Part shown: piece by piece, positions 25,861-36,224 of the stretch
How positions within the stretch are numbered: the stretch's first letter is position 1
Layout of the letters: each line of letters opens with the position of its first letter
Assembly (NCBI GenBank): GCA_026874595.1
Contig: CM049316.1
Span: forward strand, 9,104,839-9,168,838
Length of the DNA stretch: 64,000 nt
Direction: 5' to 3'
From: Sipunculus nudus
Lineage: Eukaryota; Annelida; Sipuncula; Golfingiida; Sipunculidae
Notes under the pieces: generated by a model
The model's input: the letters and a program-made list of their open reading frames with translations, nothing else
Database searches by the model: none
Told to the model about the DNA's origin: nothing
Made by a program: the position numbers and the translations under genes

Positions 25861-26453
25861 TCATGTTTTCATTGGATAAGCTTGAACTCCATCATGTTTT
25901 TCATTGAGGTAAACTTGAACTCCATCATTTTTTTCATTGGATAATCTTGGACTCCATCATGTTTTTCATTGGATAAGCTTGAACTCCATCATGTTTTTCA
26001 TTGGATAAGCTTGAACTCCATCACGTTTTTCATTGGATAAGCTTGAACTCCATCATGTTTTTCATTGGATAAGCTTGAACTCCATCATGTTTTTCATTGG
26101 ATTAGCTTGAACTCCATCATGTTTTTCATTGAGGTAAAATTGAACTCCATCGTGTTTTTCATTGGATAAGCTTGAATTCCATCATGTTTTTCATTGGATA
26201 AGCTTGAACTCCATGACGTTTTTCATTGAGGTTAGCTTGAACTCCATCATGTTTTTCATTGGATAAGCTTGAACTCCATCATGTTTTTCATTGAATAAGC
26301 TTGAACTCCATCATGTTTATCATTGGATAAGCTTGTACTCCATCATGTTTTTCATTGAGGTAAGCTTGAACTCCATCATGTTTTTCATTGGATAAGCTTG
26401 AACTCCATCATGTTTTTCATTCGATAAGCCTGAACTCCATCATGTTTTTCATT

Positions 26454-27164
26454 CAAAGGATTAAGCACGTACGACAAACGGCTTTTTGTTTGGCTTGGCC
26501 CAGACCCACAGTCATACATCGGGTTTTAGGGGAAAGCTTTGTTCTAGAGTTCCGCATTGAAAAGGGTCGGTGAACCCTGACACAGAATCACAAGAGGGTT
26601 TCATTATGATATAGGCGGAGCTAGGAAGTCTCAGACTTAAACATATATTTTCAAAATATTTCTTTGTACACCGATATAGATCTGGATTTCAGGCAGTTTT
26701 GACGGGGGATTTATCATACATGTCTAACGCAGACGCATCCATCTGTTTTTAATTAAAGACAATTGCCGATAAATGTCACAATATTAACGATGAAAGTGAA
26801 TGTTAGCGGGTGGGTTTTCTAAAAATGTAGTGCCTTCATGGTGACATTACGTCACGGTAGCATTTTTGGGTTCCCAAAGTAAAATATATAGTCCAGGTCT
26901 CTCTCTCTCTCTTCCGCGAATTGGTCATTTTTGTGGAGGTGACCGCCTCCATTTTGTATTCCCAGTATTAACTGAGTACTGTGTTTATCTACAGGATTCC
27001 GTTTTGGTTTCTGACGTTTCGTGATCAACTCACAAATCGTTGATGTCAACCAGATTCTGTGTCCACCACTCAGCTACGTGTCCTGGGTGTGTTACACAGA
27101 ACGACCCCCGAAAGGCGCACTCGTTTGGCGTGCAACATGACTATGTGGTACAGTCCATCAAAAG
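26454..27164. other. Unassigned spacer after the satellite
   Basis: A short (CT) run lies at about 26,898-26,911. A 65-codon minus frame at 26,852-27,049 is unrecognised. Nothing else is seen. Confidence 0.5.
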
Positions 27165-27232
27165 ATGGATAGATAGATAGATAGATAGGCAGATAGACAG
27201 GCAGGTAAGTAGATCCATAGAAAGGTAGATAA
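27165..27232. repeat. (GATA)n microsatellite, degenerate on its right
   Basis: Six clean GATA units are followed by GACA/GGCA/GGTA variants to about 27,232. A chance CAG|GTAAGT donor lies at 27,203-27,211 within the degenerate part. Confidence 0.9.
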
Positions 27233-27323
27233 TGTGATATGATACATATAGGAAGAACGCCTGTTGAATAGATTAAATTTATTTATCAATTATCATGTGT
27301 TATTCAAATTGGCAACGCGGCTC

Positions 27324-27328
<5 letters not shown>

Positions 27329-27388
<60 letters not shown>
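27329..27388. repeat. (AT)n microsatellite
   Basis: About 30 AT dinucleotides, then TTTATTTATG. The Ile-Tyr frame across it is spurious. Confidence 0.97.
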
Positions 27389-27389
<1 letters not shown>

Positions 27390-27391
<2 letters not shown>

Positions 27392-28739
27392 TTATGTGTG
27401 TTGTATGTATTTTATGAGGAGATGGCGAGAAGCCTTCCGTGCCGGCTGGCTGCCAGGTAATAGCTGGCGGGGTACTTAAAATGTATAAGGGTTCATTCCC
27501 ATCGATACAGCTTTAAAGGGACACTGATACCAGACGGCGGGGCCTACGGAACTCGCAGAAAAACATGTCCTGACCTGTTATATGAAATCCCCTGATTCCC
27601 TGCCTAACCATGAAACATTACGCCTGTCTCGTCTCTGTCTGATACCGCACAAAGTTTTGACACAAACCCATATGATCATTTCCTGTTTTACGTGAAGTAA
27701 TTTTTGTCTGGATCGGGAGTGGGGTTGGGTTATACTGCCTACTCTATATCTGTGATGAACAACACGCCTATAATTTTGCTGTCTGAGTCTGGACCGGGAT
27801 GCTTGTCTCATAGCGCACCGAGATAAAACCAGGATGTTCTATTTTGTTGTCAGTACTGTTCCTATAAATATCCATTACACTGTACTCTATTGATGATTTT
27901 CAGACAAACAATTGGGATAAAATGTTGTTGCGATTTAGACAGACAATATTACTGCCTTATACAAAAATATTAATAATTTACTGATGATCAGAGCTGTTTG
28001 TATGACTGTATATTCACAATATAGAGATAACCGTTTTCATAAATGTGATATACGTGACAATACGTTTTATAAATCGGATTTACAAGACCCGTCTAGGCAG
28101 GTATTAGGAAATTTGGGATTGCTTTTTTCATGGTTTGTAATATTTTAGAAAAAATATTACCCGAATACGGCATTCAGTATGAATTCATAAAAATGTGATC
28201 ACACATTGCTTTGATTTATTTTTTTGGTTAAGGGGTTAAATCTAAGTTCTTCTATTAAAAGTGTCTTAATTCGGAAAAAAAAGGTTAAATTGGACGATCT
28301 TCCATATTGCCGGATTATTTCATCCACAGTGATGTTTTTAAGGGGTTATCTTGTTTGTCTGTCTGGTGTCTAGACGTTTTATCCGGCGTCATATTATCCC
28401 GTTTTCGGCCATATTGTGTTACGCTTGTCGGTTACATTGCCTTGTGGTCTCGTTGTCCGGTCGTGTGAACAATAAAACCATTTGAGTGTTTGATACTTCC
28501 TGATAATGTAAATGTTCAACAATGTAATATAAGCTTTTTTCTGGTTTAATGAATGAATAATTATCTGTGGTTTTTTTGCGTTTTTTTTTTAACAAAGTAC
28601 TGTCTTGTGAATTAAAACGTTTATAACAAATATCGATTTATTCAAATTGAAATTAGATATGGAGGAAATGGTTGCAATGCATGTGTTCTCTTTGACATAT
28701 CTGTCTCCGTCAGGTTTTGTCCCCTCTTCTTCTTTTCTT
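27390..28739. other. Unassigned spacer
   Basis: AT-rich, with a 77-codon minus frame at 27,578-27,811 that is not recognised. No repeat family is identified. Confidence 0.5.
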
Positions 28740-30520
28740 TCTCCATAAGTCTTTGTTCTCTCTTGTTCTTCTGTTCGTATCACTCTTTTTCCCTTCCAAT
28801 TTTTCTTTGTCTCCACGTATGTGTGTCTAAGTCCTTCTGTTTCAGCATCAATGTTTGCCCTGAAGTTTCTTTCCGTGTCTCCATTAGTATTTGTTCACTC
28901 TTTTTCCTTTTCCTATTTTCCCTTATTAATGTGTATCCCGTCTTCATCGTCTCTTTCACTTGTTCTTGATTTACACCGTTTTCATCGTTTGTCCTTCGCT
29001 GCCCCATCATTGTTTGTCCTTTACTTTTCCCATTAGTGTTTGTCCTTTTCTGTTTCCATCATTTCTTGTCCTTTTCTATTTCCATCATTGCTTGTCCTTT
29101 TCTATTTCCATCATTGCTTGTTCTTTGCTGTTTCCAATCATTTGTTGTCCTTTTCTGTCTACTTCTTTGTTTGTCCGTTATTGTTTCAATATTGCTTGTT
29201 CTTTTCTGTTTCCAATATTGCTTGTTCTTTTCTGTTTCCATCATTGTTTGTCCTTTTCTGTTTGCATCATTGCTTGTCCTTTTAAGTTTTTCATCATTGC
29301 TTCTCCATTTCTGTTTGCATCAGTTTGGCTTTTTCTGTTTCCATCATTGGGTGTTCTTTTCTAATTCTATCATTGCTTGTACTTTTCTGTTTCCATAATT
29401 TCTTGTCCTTTTCTGTTTCCATCATCGCTTGTCCTTTTCTGTTTCCATCATTGCTTGTCTTTAATATTTCAATCATTGCTTGTCCTTTTCTGTTTCCCTT
29501 ATTGCTTGTCCTTTTAAGTTTTTCATCATTGCTTCTCTTATTTCAGTTTTAATCAGTTTGTCCTTTTCTGTTTGTATTACTGGGTGTTCTTTTCTGCTTC
29601 CATCATTGCTTGTTCTTTTCTGTTTCCATCATTTCTTAATCTTTTCTGTTTCCATCATTGCTTGTTTTTTTCTGTTTCCCCCATTGCTTGTCCTTTTTCT
29701 GTTTTCATCTTTGTTTTTCCTTTTCTGTTTCCATCATTGTTTGTCCTTTTCTGTTTTTTCATTGTTTGTCCTTTTCTGTTTCCAATAATGCTTGTTCTTT
29801 TCTGTTTCTCTCATTGCTTTTCCTTTTCAGTTTTCCATCATTGCTTCTTTTATTTCAGTTTTCATCAGTTTGTTCTTTTCTGCTTCCATCATTGGATGTT
29901 CTTTTCTGTTTCCATCATTGCTTGTTCTTTTCTTTTTCCATCATTGCTTGTCCTTTCTGTTTCCATCATTTGTTGTCCTTTTCTTTTTGAAACATTGTTT
30001 GTCCTTTTCTGTTTGCATCATTGCTTGTCCATTTCTGTTTCCTTACTGTCTCTTCCTGGTCTATGTCTATCTTCCTTCAATTATGTTTCCATCATTGCTT
30101 GTTCTTTTCTGTTTCCATCTTTGTTTGTCCTTTCTGTTTTAATCATTGCTTGTCCTTTCTTTTTACATCATTTGTTGTCCTTTTCTGTTTCCATCATTGT
30201 TTGTCCTTTTCTGTGTGCATCATTGCTTGTCCGTTTCTGTTTCCCTCATTGTTTGTCCTTTTCTTTTTCAATCATTGCTTGTCCTTTCTATTTGCATCAT
30301 TGTTTGTCCTTTCTGTTTCAATCATTGCTTGTCCTTTCTGTTTACATCATTTGTTGTCCTTTTCTGTTTCCATCATTGTTTGTCATTTTCTGTTTCCATC
30401 ATTGTTTGTCCTTTTCTGTTTCGTTCATTGCTTGTCCTTTTCTGTTTCAATAATGGTTTGTCCGTTTTCGTTTCCATCATTGCATGTCCTTTTCTGTTTC
30501 CATCAGTTTTGTCTTGTTAT
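28740..30520. repeat. 26-bp pyrimidine-rich minisatellite (about 57 clear units from 29,030)
   Basis: The unit reads, in pieces: TGTCCTTTTCTG, TTTCCATCATTGCT. Units are clear from about 29,030 to 30,520 and degenerate from 28,740 to 29,030. Marker variants recur in order: AAGTTTTTCATCATTGC at about 29,284 and 29,516, with a related TTTTCCATCATTGCTTC at 29,828; CATTTGTTGTCC at 30,168 and 30,348. This indicates higher-order duplications. All three + frames stay open because stop codons need purines. A 26-bp period rotates the frame, so each shows a 26-residue hydrophobic repeat; the longest is 293 codons (29,572-30,453). Confidence 0.95.
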
Positions 30521-32935
30521 CCAAGTGATCCTCTCTGTATTCGTTCTGCTTCCAATAACGCTTCTTTGAAATGGCTGTTTCTTTAATTGAGCCATTAATA
30601 TTGGCTGGTCTTACCGACTTTAACTTCTCTCTTTATTTTGTCCTGTTTTCATTTATGTTTGTTCTCTCCAGTCCTTCCGACTGATCCTTCTCGTCTCTTC
30701 CTGGTCTCTGTTCATCTTCCTTCATGTATATTCTGTGATTCGCTACGGTTTTTTTTTCTTTTCCTGGCCTGCTCCGTGTTGGCTAATGTAATTAGACCTA
30801 ATAAAAAAATACAAAGACTTTTAAACTGATTATACAAAGCAGGAGTTCGTCACGAAACTCTATATACAGTTATCTGGAAAATCCAAGATACGTTATATTA
30901 AAACACATGTAATAGATTAAAAACTGCCTGAAGAAAGCACAAGGAAAGGTACAAGTTTTAAATACAAGAGATAACTCTTAACAGAAGCATTTAAATAATT
31001 CTTAATAAAAGACCAAAACATTTATAACCTCATATTTAAATAACAAGGAACCCCGTGTTTAATGTAACAGACTGAATTCGAGACTTCTTGAGCCTTGTAA
31101 CCATTAAATCTTCCCCTTAAGCAGATATGTTTGCAGATGGGCAACTAAGAGTCATTGTATAAAAAGTTAGCCTTGACGAATCTGGCATACTAGTGTGGGT
31201 TTTGTGTTAGCAGCTGCTATACTATACCTAGATAAGATCGTGCCTCCCCTGAAGACGACACCCCTGGCTTCCATTTATAGATTACTGGACAGTCTCGCCA
31301 GACGTCACCCTACTCTCTGTCTCATCTCCCATAGTAAAGACCGCAGTAACAAAATACAACAGGAGTTGTGTGCCTGGATCAACAGACCAGTCAGGCTAAC
31401 ATTTAAAAGACTTTGCGCTCTGTCATATTGGTAAAAACTTCAAGACCCCGAGGTCACTGTCTGGCTTTTCTAATGTACATGAATTCTCTTATGTATTTCA
31501 TTAAAACTTTCTCATAACGAAACTGAACGAAGTTGCGGTTTTGAATGAAAAGTTTGTCATTTGATTGTCAGCCTCGACAGATTAAAATCCGTAAAAAAAT
31601 TCATACTTTCTGCTTCAGCTGTTGCAATAAATAGGTAACAATAGCTCTACAGCCATCATGGAAATTAAAGTCTGGCTTCTTTGATATTTCTGATATTTGT
31701 CCCTCTATTCAAAACGAAAAACGTCGTGACGGAGAATAGACCTCGATAATACATTAAAACATTCTGAAAGAATTGTAAATACGGCGGCACATCAAATTAA
31801 TTGTACACGGTGAAAAATTACAAAAATCTGAATAAGACAGACTGAAATAACTTCAAATGTCTTCTGAACAATGTAATGCTTTCTCTTTAGCGGTCTTTGT
31901 TTAAATAAGAACAGAATTAAGGCTTTTTCTGTAAAAGCTTTTTCTTGCTATGCCTTGATGATATTACTTTACCCTACGACAATTACGCTTTGCTTATTAC
32001 CTATTGACAGTATATCCCCAGACAATTATCCCTATAAACATGCAATTACGCCATGACAATGAGCAGATGGCACAATCCCTCGATGAAAATATATACCTAG
32101 ACGAGAGGTTCCAGATGATTATAAAATCAGATAATTCATGGTTGGAATTCATTCTATGTAATTCTAGTTTCACATAAAGATTCAAGATGTAATATTATTG
32201 TATACATTGCAGGTAGCAGAGCATGTGAATACAGGTAAATATATAAACCTAACAAATCTGAGCATAAGTGAAATTATTTTAACCATATGGAAAGGAATAC
32301 ATATTGAAGGCTCACTGAAGAACATATGTATATATCATCACATTCACAAATACATAAAGAAAATAAAGGTGATTTTCACCGAGTTTGATTTCCGTGGGTC
32401 ATGTTCTGTTCTACTCTTGGTGAATTGGTAATATTAGTATCATTTGAGGGTTGTGAAAAGTTGTCCGAATGAGATATTAATGATGCTGAACAAAGAGGTT
32501 TGGTTTGCATGCATGAAATACATACTGTTTGTTATTTATCCTTTTCCCCTTATATAATACTCTTGCTTGGATTTGTTTGTAGCCTTTCTCGTCACGTATC
32601 TGTAAGCAGGTTGTTTACCTAACACAGATTGACTAATCTGAACCATGCAAGGACTATATTTACTTTCCATCAAGGACGGACACCTTCCTCTGCGGCACGT
32701 TTTTTTTTCTCTGGACCATCTGCCTTCTGCTTTTTATTGGCTGTTTTCCAAACCTTGCTGTCTGTCTGAAAACAAGCGCGTTTTCTTGGAAATGGAGTGC
32801 TCTCTATATCTGTTTATAGTTATGTCCCCAAACTTTTGTGGTTCCGGACAAGAATTCCCCTCCCATGAAACCAATAAGGACCTGTCTGTCAAAATCATCC
32901 CACAACCTTTCATTTTTTTTACTGGCTCACTACAA
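30521..32935. other. Unassigned stretch
   Basis: CTCTTCCTGGTCT followed closely by ATCTTCCTTCA occurs at 30,700 and also at 30,051 inside the minisatellite, so the array margin extends to about 30,780. Frames at 31,195-31,434 and 32,645-32,941 are not recognised. No RNA gene is seen. Confidence 0.45.
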
Positions 32936-33083
32936 CAGTAGGGGATCCAGGAGGAGATTTTCAGCCCAGTCTTTTTTAGGTCTAGACAATTCCATTTTTT
33001 AGGAAATGAGGACCTTTCTAGATTTTCCTCTCATCCTTCCTGGCTTGGACCCCTCCCTTTCCCAAATTTTGGATCCACCCCTG
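32936..33083. mobile_element. 148-bp MITE-like element
   Basis: The left end CAGTAGGGGATCCA (32,936-32,949) and right end TGGATCCACCCCTG (33,070-33,083) are inverted repeats matching at 11 of 14 positions. They match the ends of the 1,168-1,356 element. The interior contains TTTAGG...CCTTCC and CCCTCCC blocks and is non-coding. No clear target-site duplication is seen. Confidence 0.6.
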
Positions 33084-33089
33084 CTAAGT

Positions 33090-34686
33090 AAAATTTAAAT
33101 CATGAATCACGCTTAAGTTATGTTGACCATAACAGGGGAAAATAAACTGAATATCCAAATAAACTGATCTGCTACATGATGTATATTTGTCGGCGTTCAG
33201 CTGACTTTAGTAACTTTTCTTTAGGAAGTACCCTTTCATATACAGTTATTGCATGATGGAACAACAGCCAACATTGTCCATAAAGTAAGATTTATAACAA
33301 ATGAAAGAGGAACATGTACATTGAACAATCACAAGGGTATGATCACAAGGGTATTTTCCCGTTTATTTTATCGATTTATGTATTCGAAGAATTTTAGGAT
33401 GAGGGCAATGTGTAACATTGTCCTATATTGAAGCCGATTGACATCCTCTCCCGAACGCTACCCATCAGGTTATTCGAATGCTGATTAGACAATCACTTAT
33501 TGACACGCATGCGCACTGAAGGGTCTAGACATAAGGTTTAATCTATTTTTTAAGAAAACAGAGGGATAAGGTTAAAAGGGTAGTCTTTCAGACAAGCATG
33601 CAAATAAGGTGCATGTTTCCACGTTTTACTTGATATAAAATGTGAATTTAATTCACAGAAAAAATGTTAGCTACTGAAAATGGGCTTTCTTTTTTTATAC
33701 ATTCTTTTTTTGTTTACGAAATGGAAACCGAGTCCGTAAAGGTGACCCGTCTAGACAGAAAGCATTGAAGGATATATTGATTTGAAAAGGTATCTATAAT
33801 AAGGCTGATTTATGTCCGTGTCTCGCCACGTTCAAGTTATAGAAGACATGAAAGAGAATTGCAAACAAGTCTTTTTTTTATAAAAAGACATTCTGATATT
33901 TTATTCCATTAATTGGGCATATGAAATCAGGTGAACTATAAACAGATGCAAAACCTGAGGTATACTTACAGTTTTGCTATACACCTGCCCTTTTTTATGT
34001 TTAATGTAATTTCAGACAACATTAAAGACTTAATGGTATAGTGTATTTGTAATTTGATGACACAGATTTGAGCTGTTCCTTCACTTTGGTCATTATCCAC
34101 TTTCTATTCGATTCCATATACCGGATAAAACTCACAACAAACAAATGTACACAAAGGATTTGTACTAGTTCTAACTTTGGCCAAGGTCTGGTATATATTT
34201 GTTAAGTTTGAAAACTTTATTAATGAAATTAAATGTTGTGTGAGGTCTGATATTTTACATTTCAGTTTTTCTTTAGTTTAAAGTTTAATACCGGATAAAT
34301 ATTGCTGTAAGACTTACTGCCGTCACGGTGTTATGATTTATTTCTTATGACTTATGGGACAATATTTCCTTAAATTTATGTAAGAAAATCGAAATGTAAA
34401 TGCCCGCGGCGCGCGTTCAAAACCGCCCCCCCCTTAGAGCTGTAACATCATTCATTTCATATATTTCTTTTCCCAGTTATTCGTAATTAATTTTCATTAT
34501 TATATATTTTTATATCTTTTCCCTAGCAATAAAATTAATAATTTTTTCCACAGTTTACTATATTCTCATCCATAATATAAAATTATATAATATATTTATG
34601 AACAGCCTGTGATTAAGATAGCATCAAAGTATTTCTATACTGAGGGAAGTCTCTCCGTTCTAACACTAGACCGAGAACACCGAGAA
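33090..34686. other. Unassigned AT-rich spacer
   Basis: ACGCATGCGCA near 33,505 is NRF1-like. A CCCGCGGCGCGCG island at about 34,403-34,415 and a C8 run near 34,428 stand out from AT-rich surroundings. No gene or longer repeat is recognised. Confidence 0.45.
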
Positions 34687-34703
34687 CCCCCCCCCCCCCC
34701 CCC
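34687..34703. repeat. Poly-C tract
   Basis: Seventeen consecutive C. The Gly run in the minus-strand frame at 34,635-34,817 comes from this tract. Confidence 0.9.
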
Positions 34704-35199
34704 AAGTTTAACATGCGACTTGAACATATCAATCATATTACCACGAGGACTGCATTCATATGATGATATTTGAATGTTATAAACGTAGATGTGCATTAAC
34801 CATATAGATATCAACATGTTACAAACGATTAAATGTTTGGATCTGCAAGTTAATTTCTAAATTTTGAAAAATGAATTAATATTATAGCCGGCATAAACCC
34901 CAACCCTCTGTAGTTTGACTACGTTATGCAAAGACATTTAAGAGAACGATAGTCGAGGAACAGAAAATCTGCATATTTTTGGTGAAATAAAGGTGCCTCA
35001 AAATATCTTTTTACATTGCATATTTAATTTTTTTTTTCAATATGGGAGGTATACAACCACTCCCATACCCTCCCCCATGTACCTGTAATTAACTTTACAA
35101 ATGAATATGGCTTTAGGTTTTATTATAGGTGAGCTTAAAAAAACTCAAACATTTAAATATTTCATAGGCTGAAATATATAACATTTATAGTAATAATTA

Positions 35200-35201
<2 letters not shown>

Positions 35202-35234
<33 letters not shown>
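35202..35234. repeat. (AT)n microsatellite
   Basis: About 16 AT dinucleotides in AT-rich DNA. Confidence 0.95.
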
Positions 35235-35238
<4 letters not shown>

Positions 35239-35323
35239 TTTAAAATAATATTGAATCTATATATATTGCTTAATACCCATCAGCCGCTCATTCAGCATAT
35301 GGGCGCCCCCTTTTCTCGAATTT

Positions 35324-35338
35324 CTGGATCCGCCACTG
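35324..35338. mobile_element. Solitary MITE-like right end
   Basis: CTGGATCCGCCACTG matches the right ends of the elements ending at 1,356 and 33,083. No partner left end was found in the preceding 450 bases, so this is probably a truncated or broken copy. Confidence 0.45.
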
Positions 35339-35400
35339 AAACGGGAAGAGTTATGTGAACATGGTAAACAACAACAAGTTCTGCAGTTTTAGGGATTGCC

Positions 35401-35745
35401 CTACAGTTCACTTTGAACAATAAAACATGGGGAAAAAAACGTATAAAAGAATGAAAGGCGAGGGTGAGGTGAGGTTGAATCTACAAGTTGCAGACCACGG
35501 CGGTTTGTAGGGTGCTGGGAGGTGCTTCCGTGGCGCCCCCTGGGTATGTCGTGCAGAATGAGAACCGCAACCCCAAACGACCCAGCCAAGAGGAAGAACT
35601 GTGCAGCCTTGGCGCAGAGGGCGCGCGCCAGTGCAGTTGGGCTGACGGTCGCAGCGGTCTCGTAACGCCGATTCGGCGACAGTCTATGAGACATGTAAGC
35701 CCATGGTCCGATCAATGCGGCGAGACACTGCTGTTTAGGTTTCAT
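35401..35745 (-). other. Open frame in a GC-rich block, possible type II membrane start (unproven)
   Basis: The 114-codon minus-strand frame starts with ATG at 35,745 (G at -3). It has about 47 polar/basic residues, then one hydrophobic segment (FFLLAGSFGVAVLIL, about residues 50-64), then a basic GRHG stretch. That layout would fit a signal-anchored type II membrane protein. No catalytic domain follows, no convincing splice donor is seen, and the opposite strand is also open (97 codons). No family is recognised. High GC alone lengthens random frames, so this is a weak candidate. Confidence 0.15.
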
Positions 35746-36220
35746 TTCCTATCGACAAGGAAATGGAGGAACCGTGATTGAAGCTGGGACGTAACACGGG
35801 GCTCATGGTAGGCCAGGCGACATTGAGGTCTTACCGTGGCTCCACGATCCCTCGTTAGAAGGGACTGCTGCGCCACCGGGGACAGCCTTCTCGCCTCGCA
35901 CTTATCATCTCCTTTGGCCACAATGACCTGTGCCCGGTAGCGAACATTTCATGGCGGCTGTGGTGACTTACAGACTACTATTTGGAGTCTCCGCGCCCCT
36001 GATAGATGCGTCTTGCCGTCACCTCGCCTCCTCCTCCCTAGAAGATCCTGTCTATTCTTGACGGGAACTGGCTGGCTTCTGGCCACCTTGTCAACTTGGT
36101 CTCACTGGAAGTGTCGATAGGGGGCGCCAGCGAACGTAAATTATGGCTAACTAAACGCGCAGCACTTCCCACGAGAGAGCTTAGACGTCTTAACTCTGCA
36201 ATAGGTTCTAAAGTTCCGAC
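35460..36220. other. GC-rich island
   Basis: CpG- and GC-richer than the surrounding AT-rich DNA, with GGCGCCCCC (35,532) and GGGGGCGCC (36,120) words. It could be a promoter-like or exon-bearing island; nothing in it is identified with confidence. Confidence 0.4.
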
Positions 36221-36224
36221 CATA

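Larger units (their letters stand above)
22880..26453. repeat. 32/33-bp satellite array, about 110 units
   Basis: Head-to-tail units read, in pieces: TTGGATAAGCTTGAACTC, CATCATG, then TTTTTCA. Two length types alternate: a 32-bp type with TTGGATAAGC and a 33-bp type with TTGAGGTAAGC. Nearly every unit holds a HindIII site (AAGCTT). The first few units (22,880-23,100) are the most diverged (GACCTCC, GATCTCC), while central units are almost identical, as expected for homogenisation by unequal exchange. Short frames within (23,234-23,431, 26,388-26,573) are artefacts. No CENP-B-box-like motif is seen. Confidence 0.98.

Noticed and set aside
22880-26453. CRISPR-like regular array
   Set aside because: There are no unique spacers; the whole unit repeats head to tail, as in a eukaryotic satellite.
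27203-27211. Perfect CAG|GTAAGT donor
   Set aside because: It lies inside the degenerate end of a GATA microsatellite, with no open exon upstream.
29572-30453. 293-codon hydrophobic frame resembling a multi-pass membrane protein
   Set aside because: It translates a 26-bp minisatellite; the other two frames are equally open and look alike, and unit indels are not frame-preserving.
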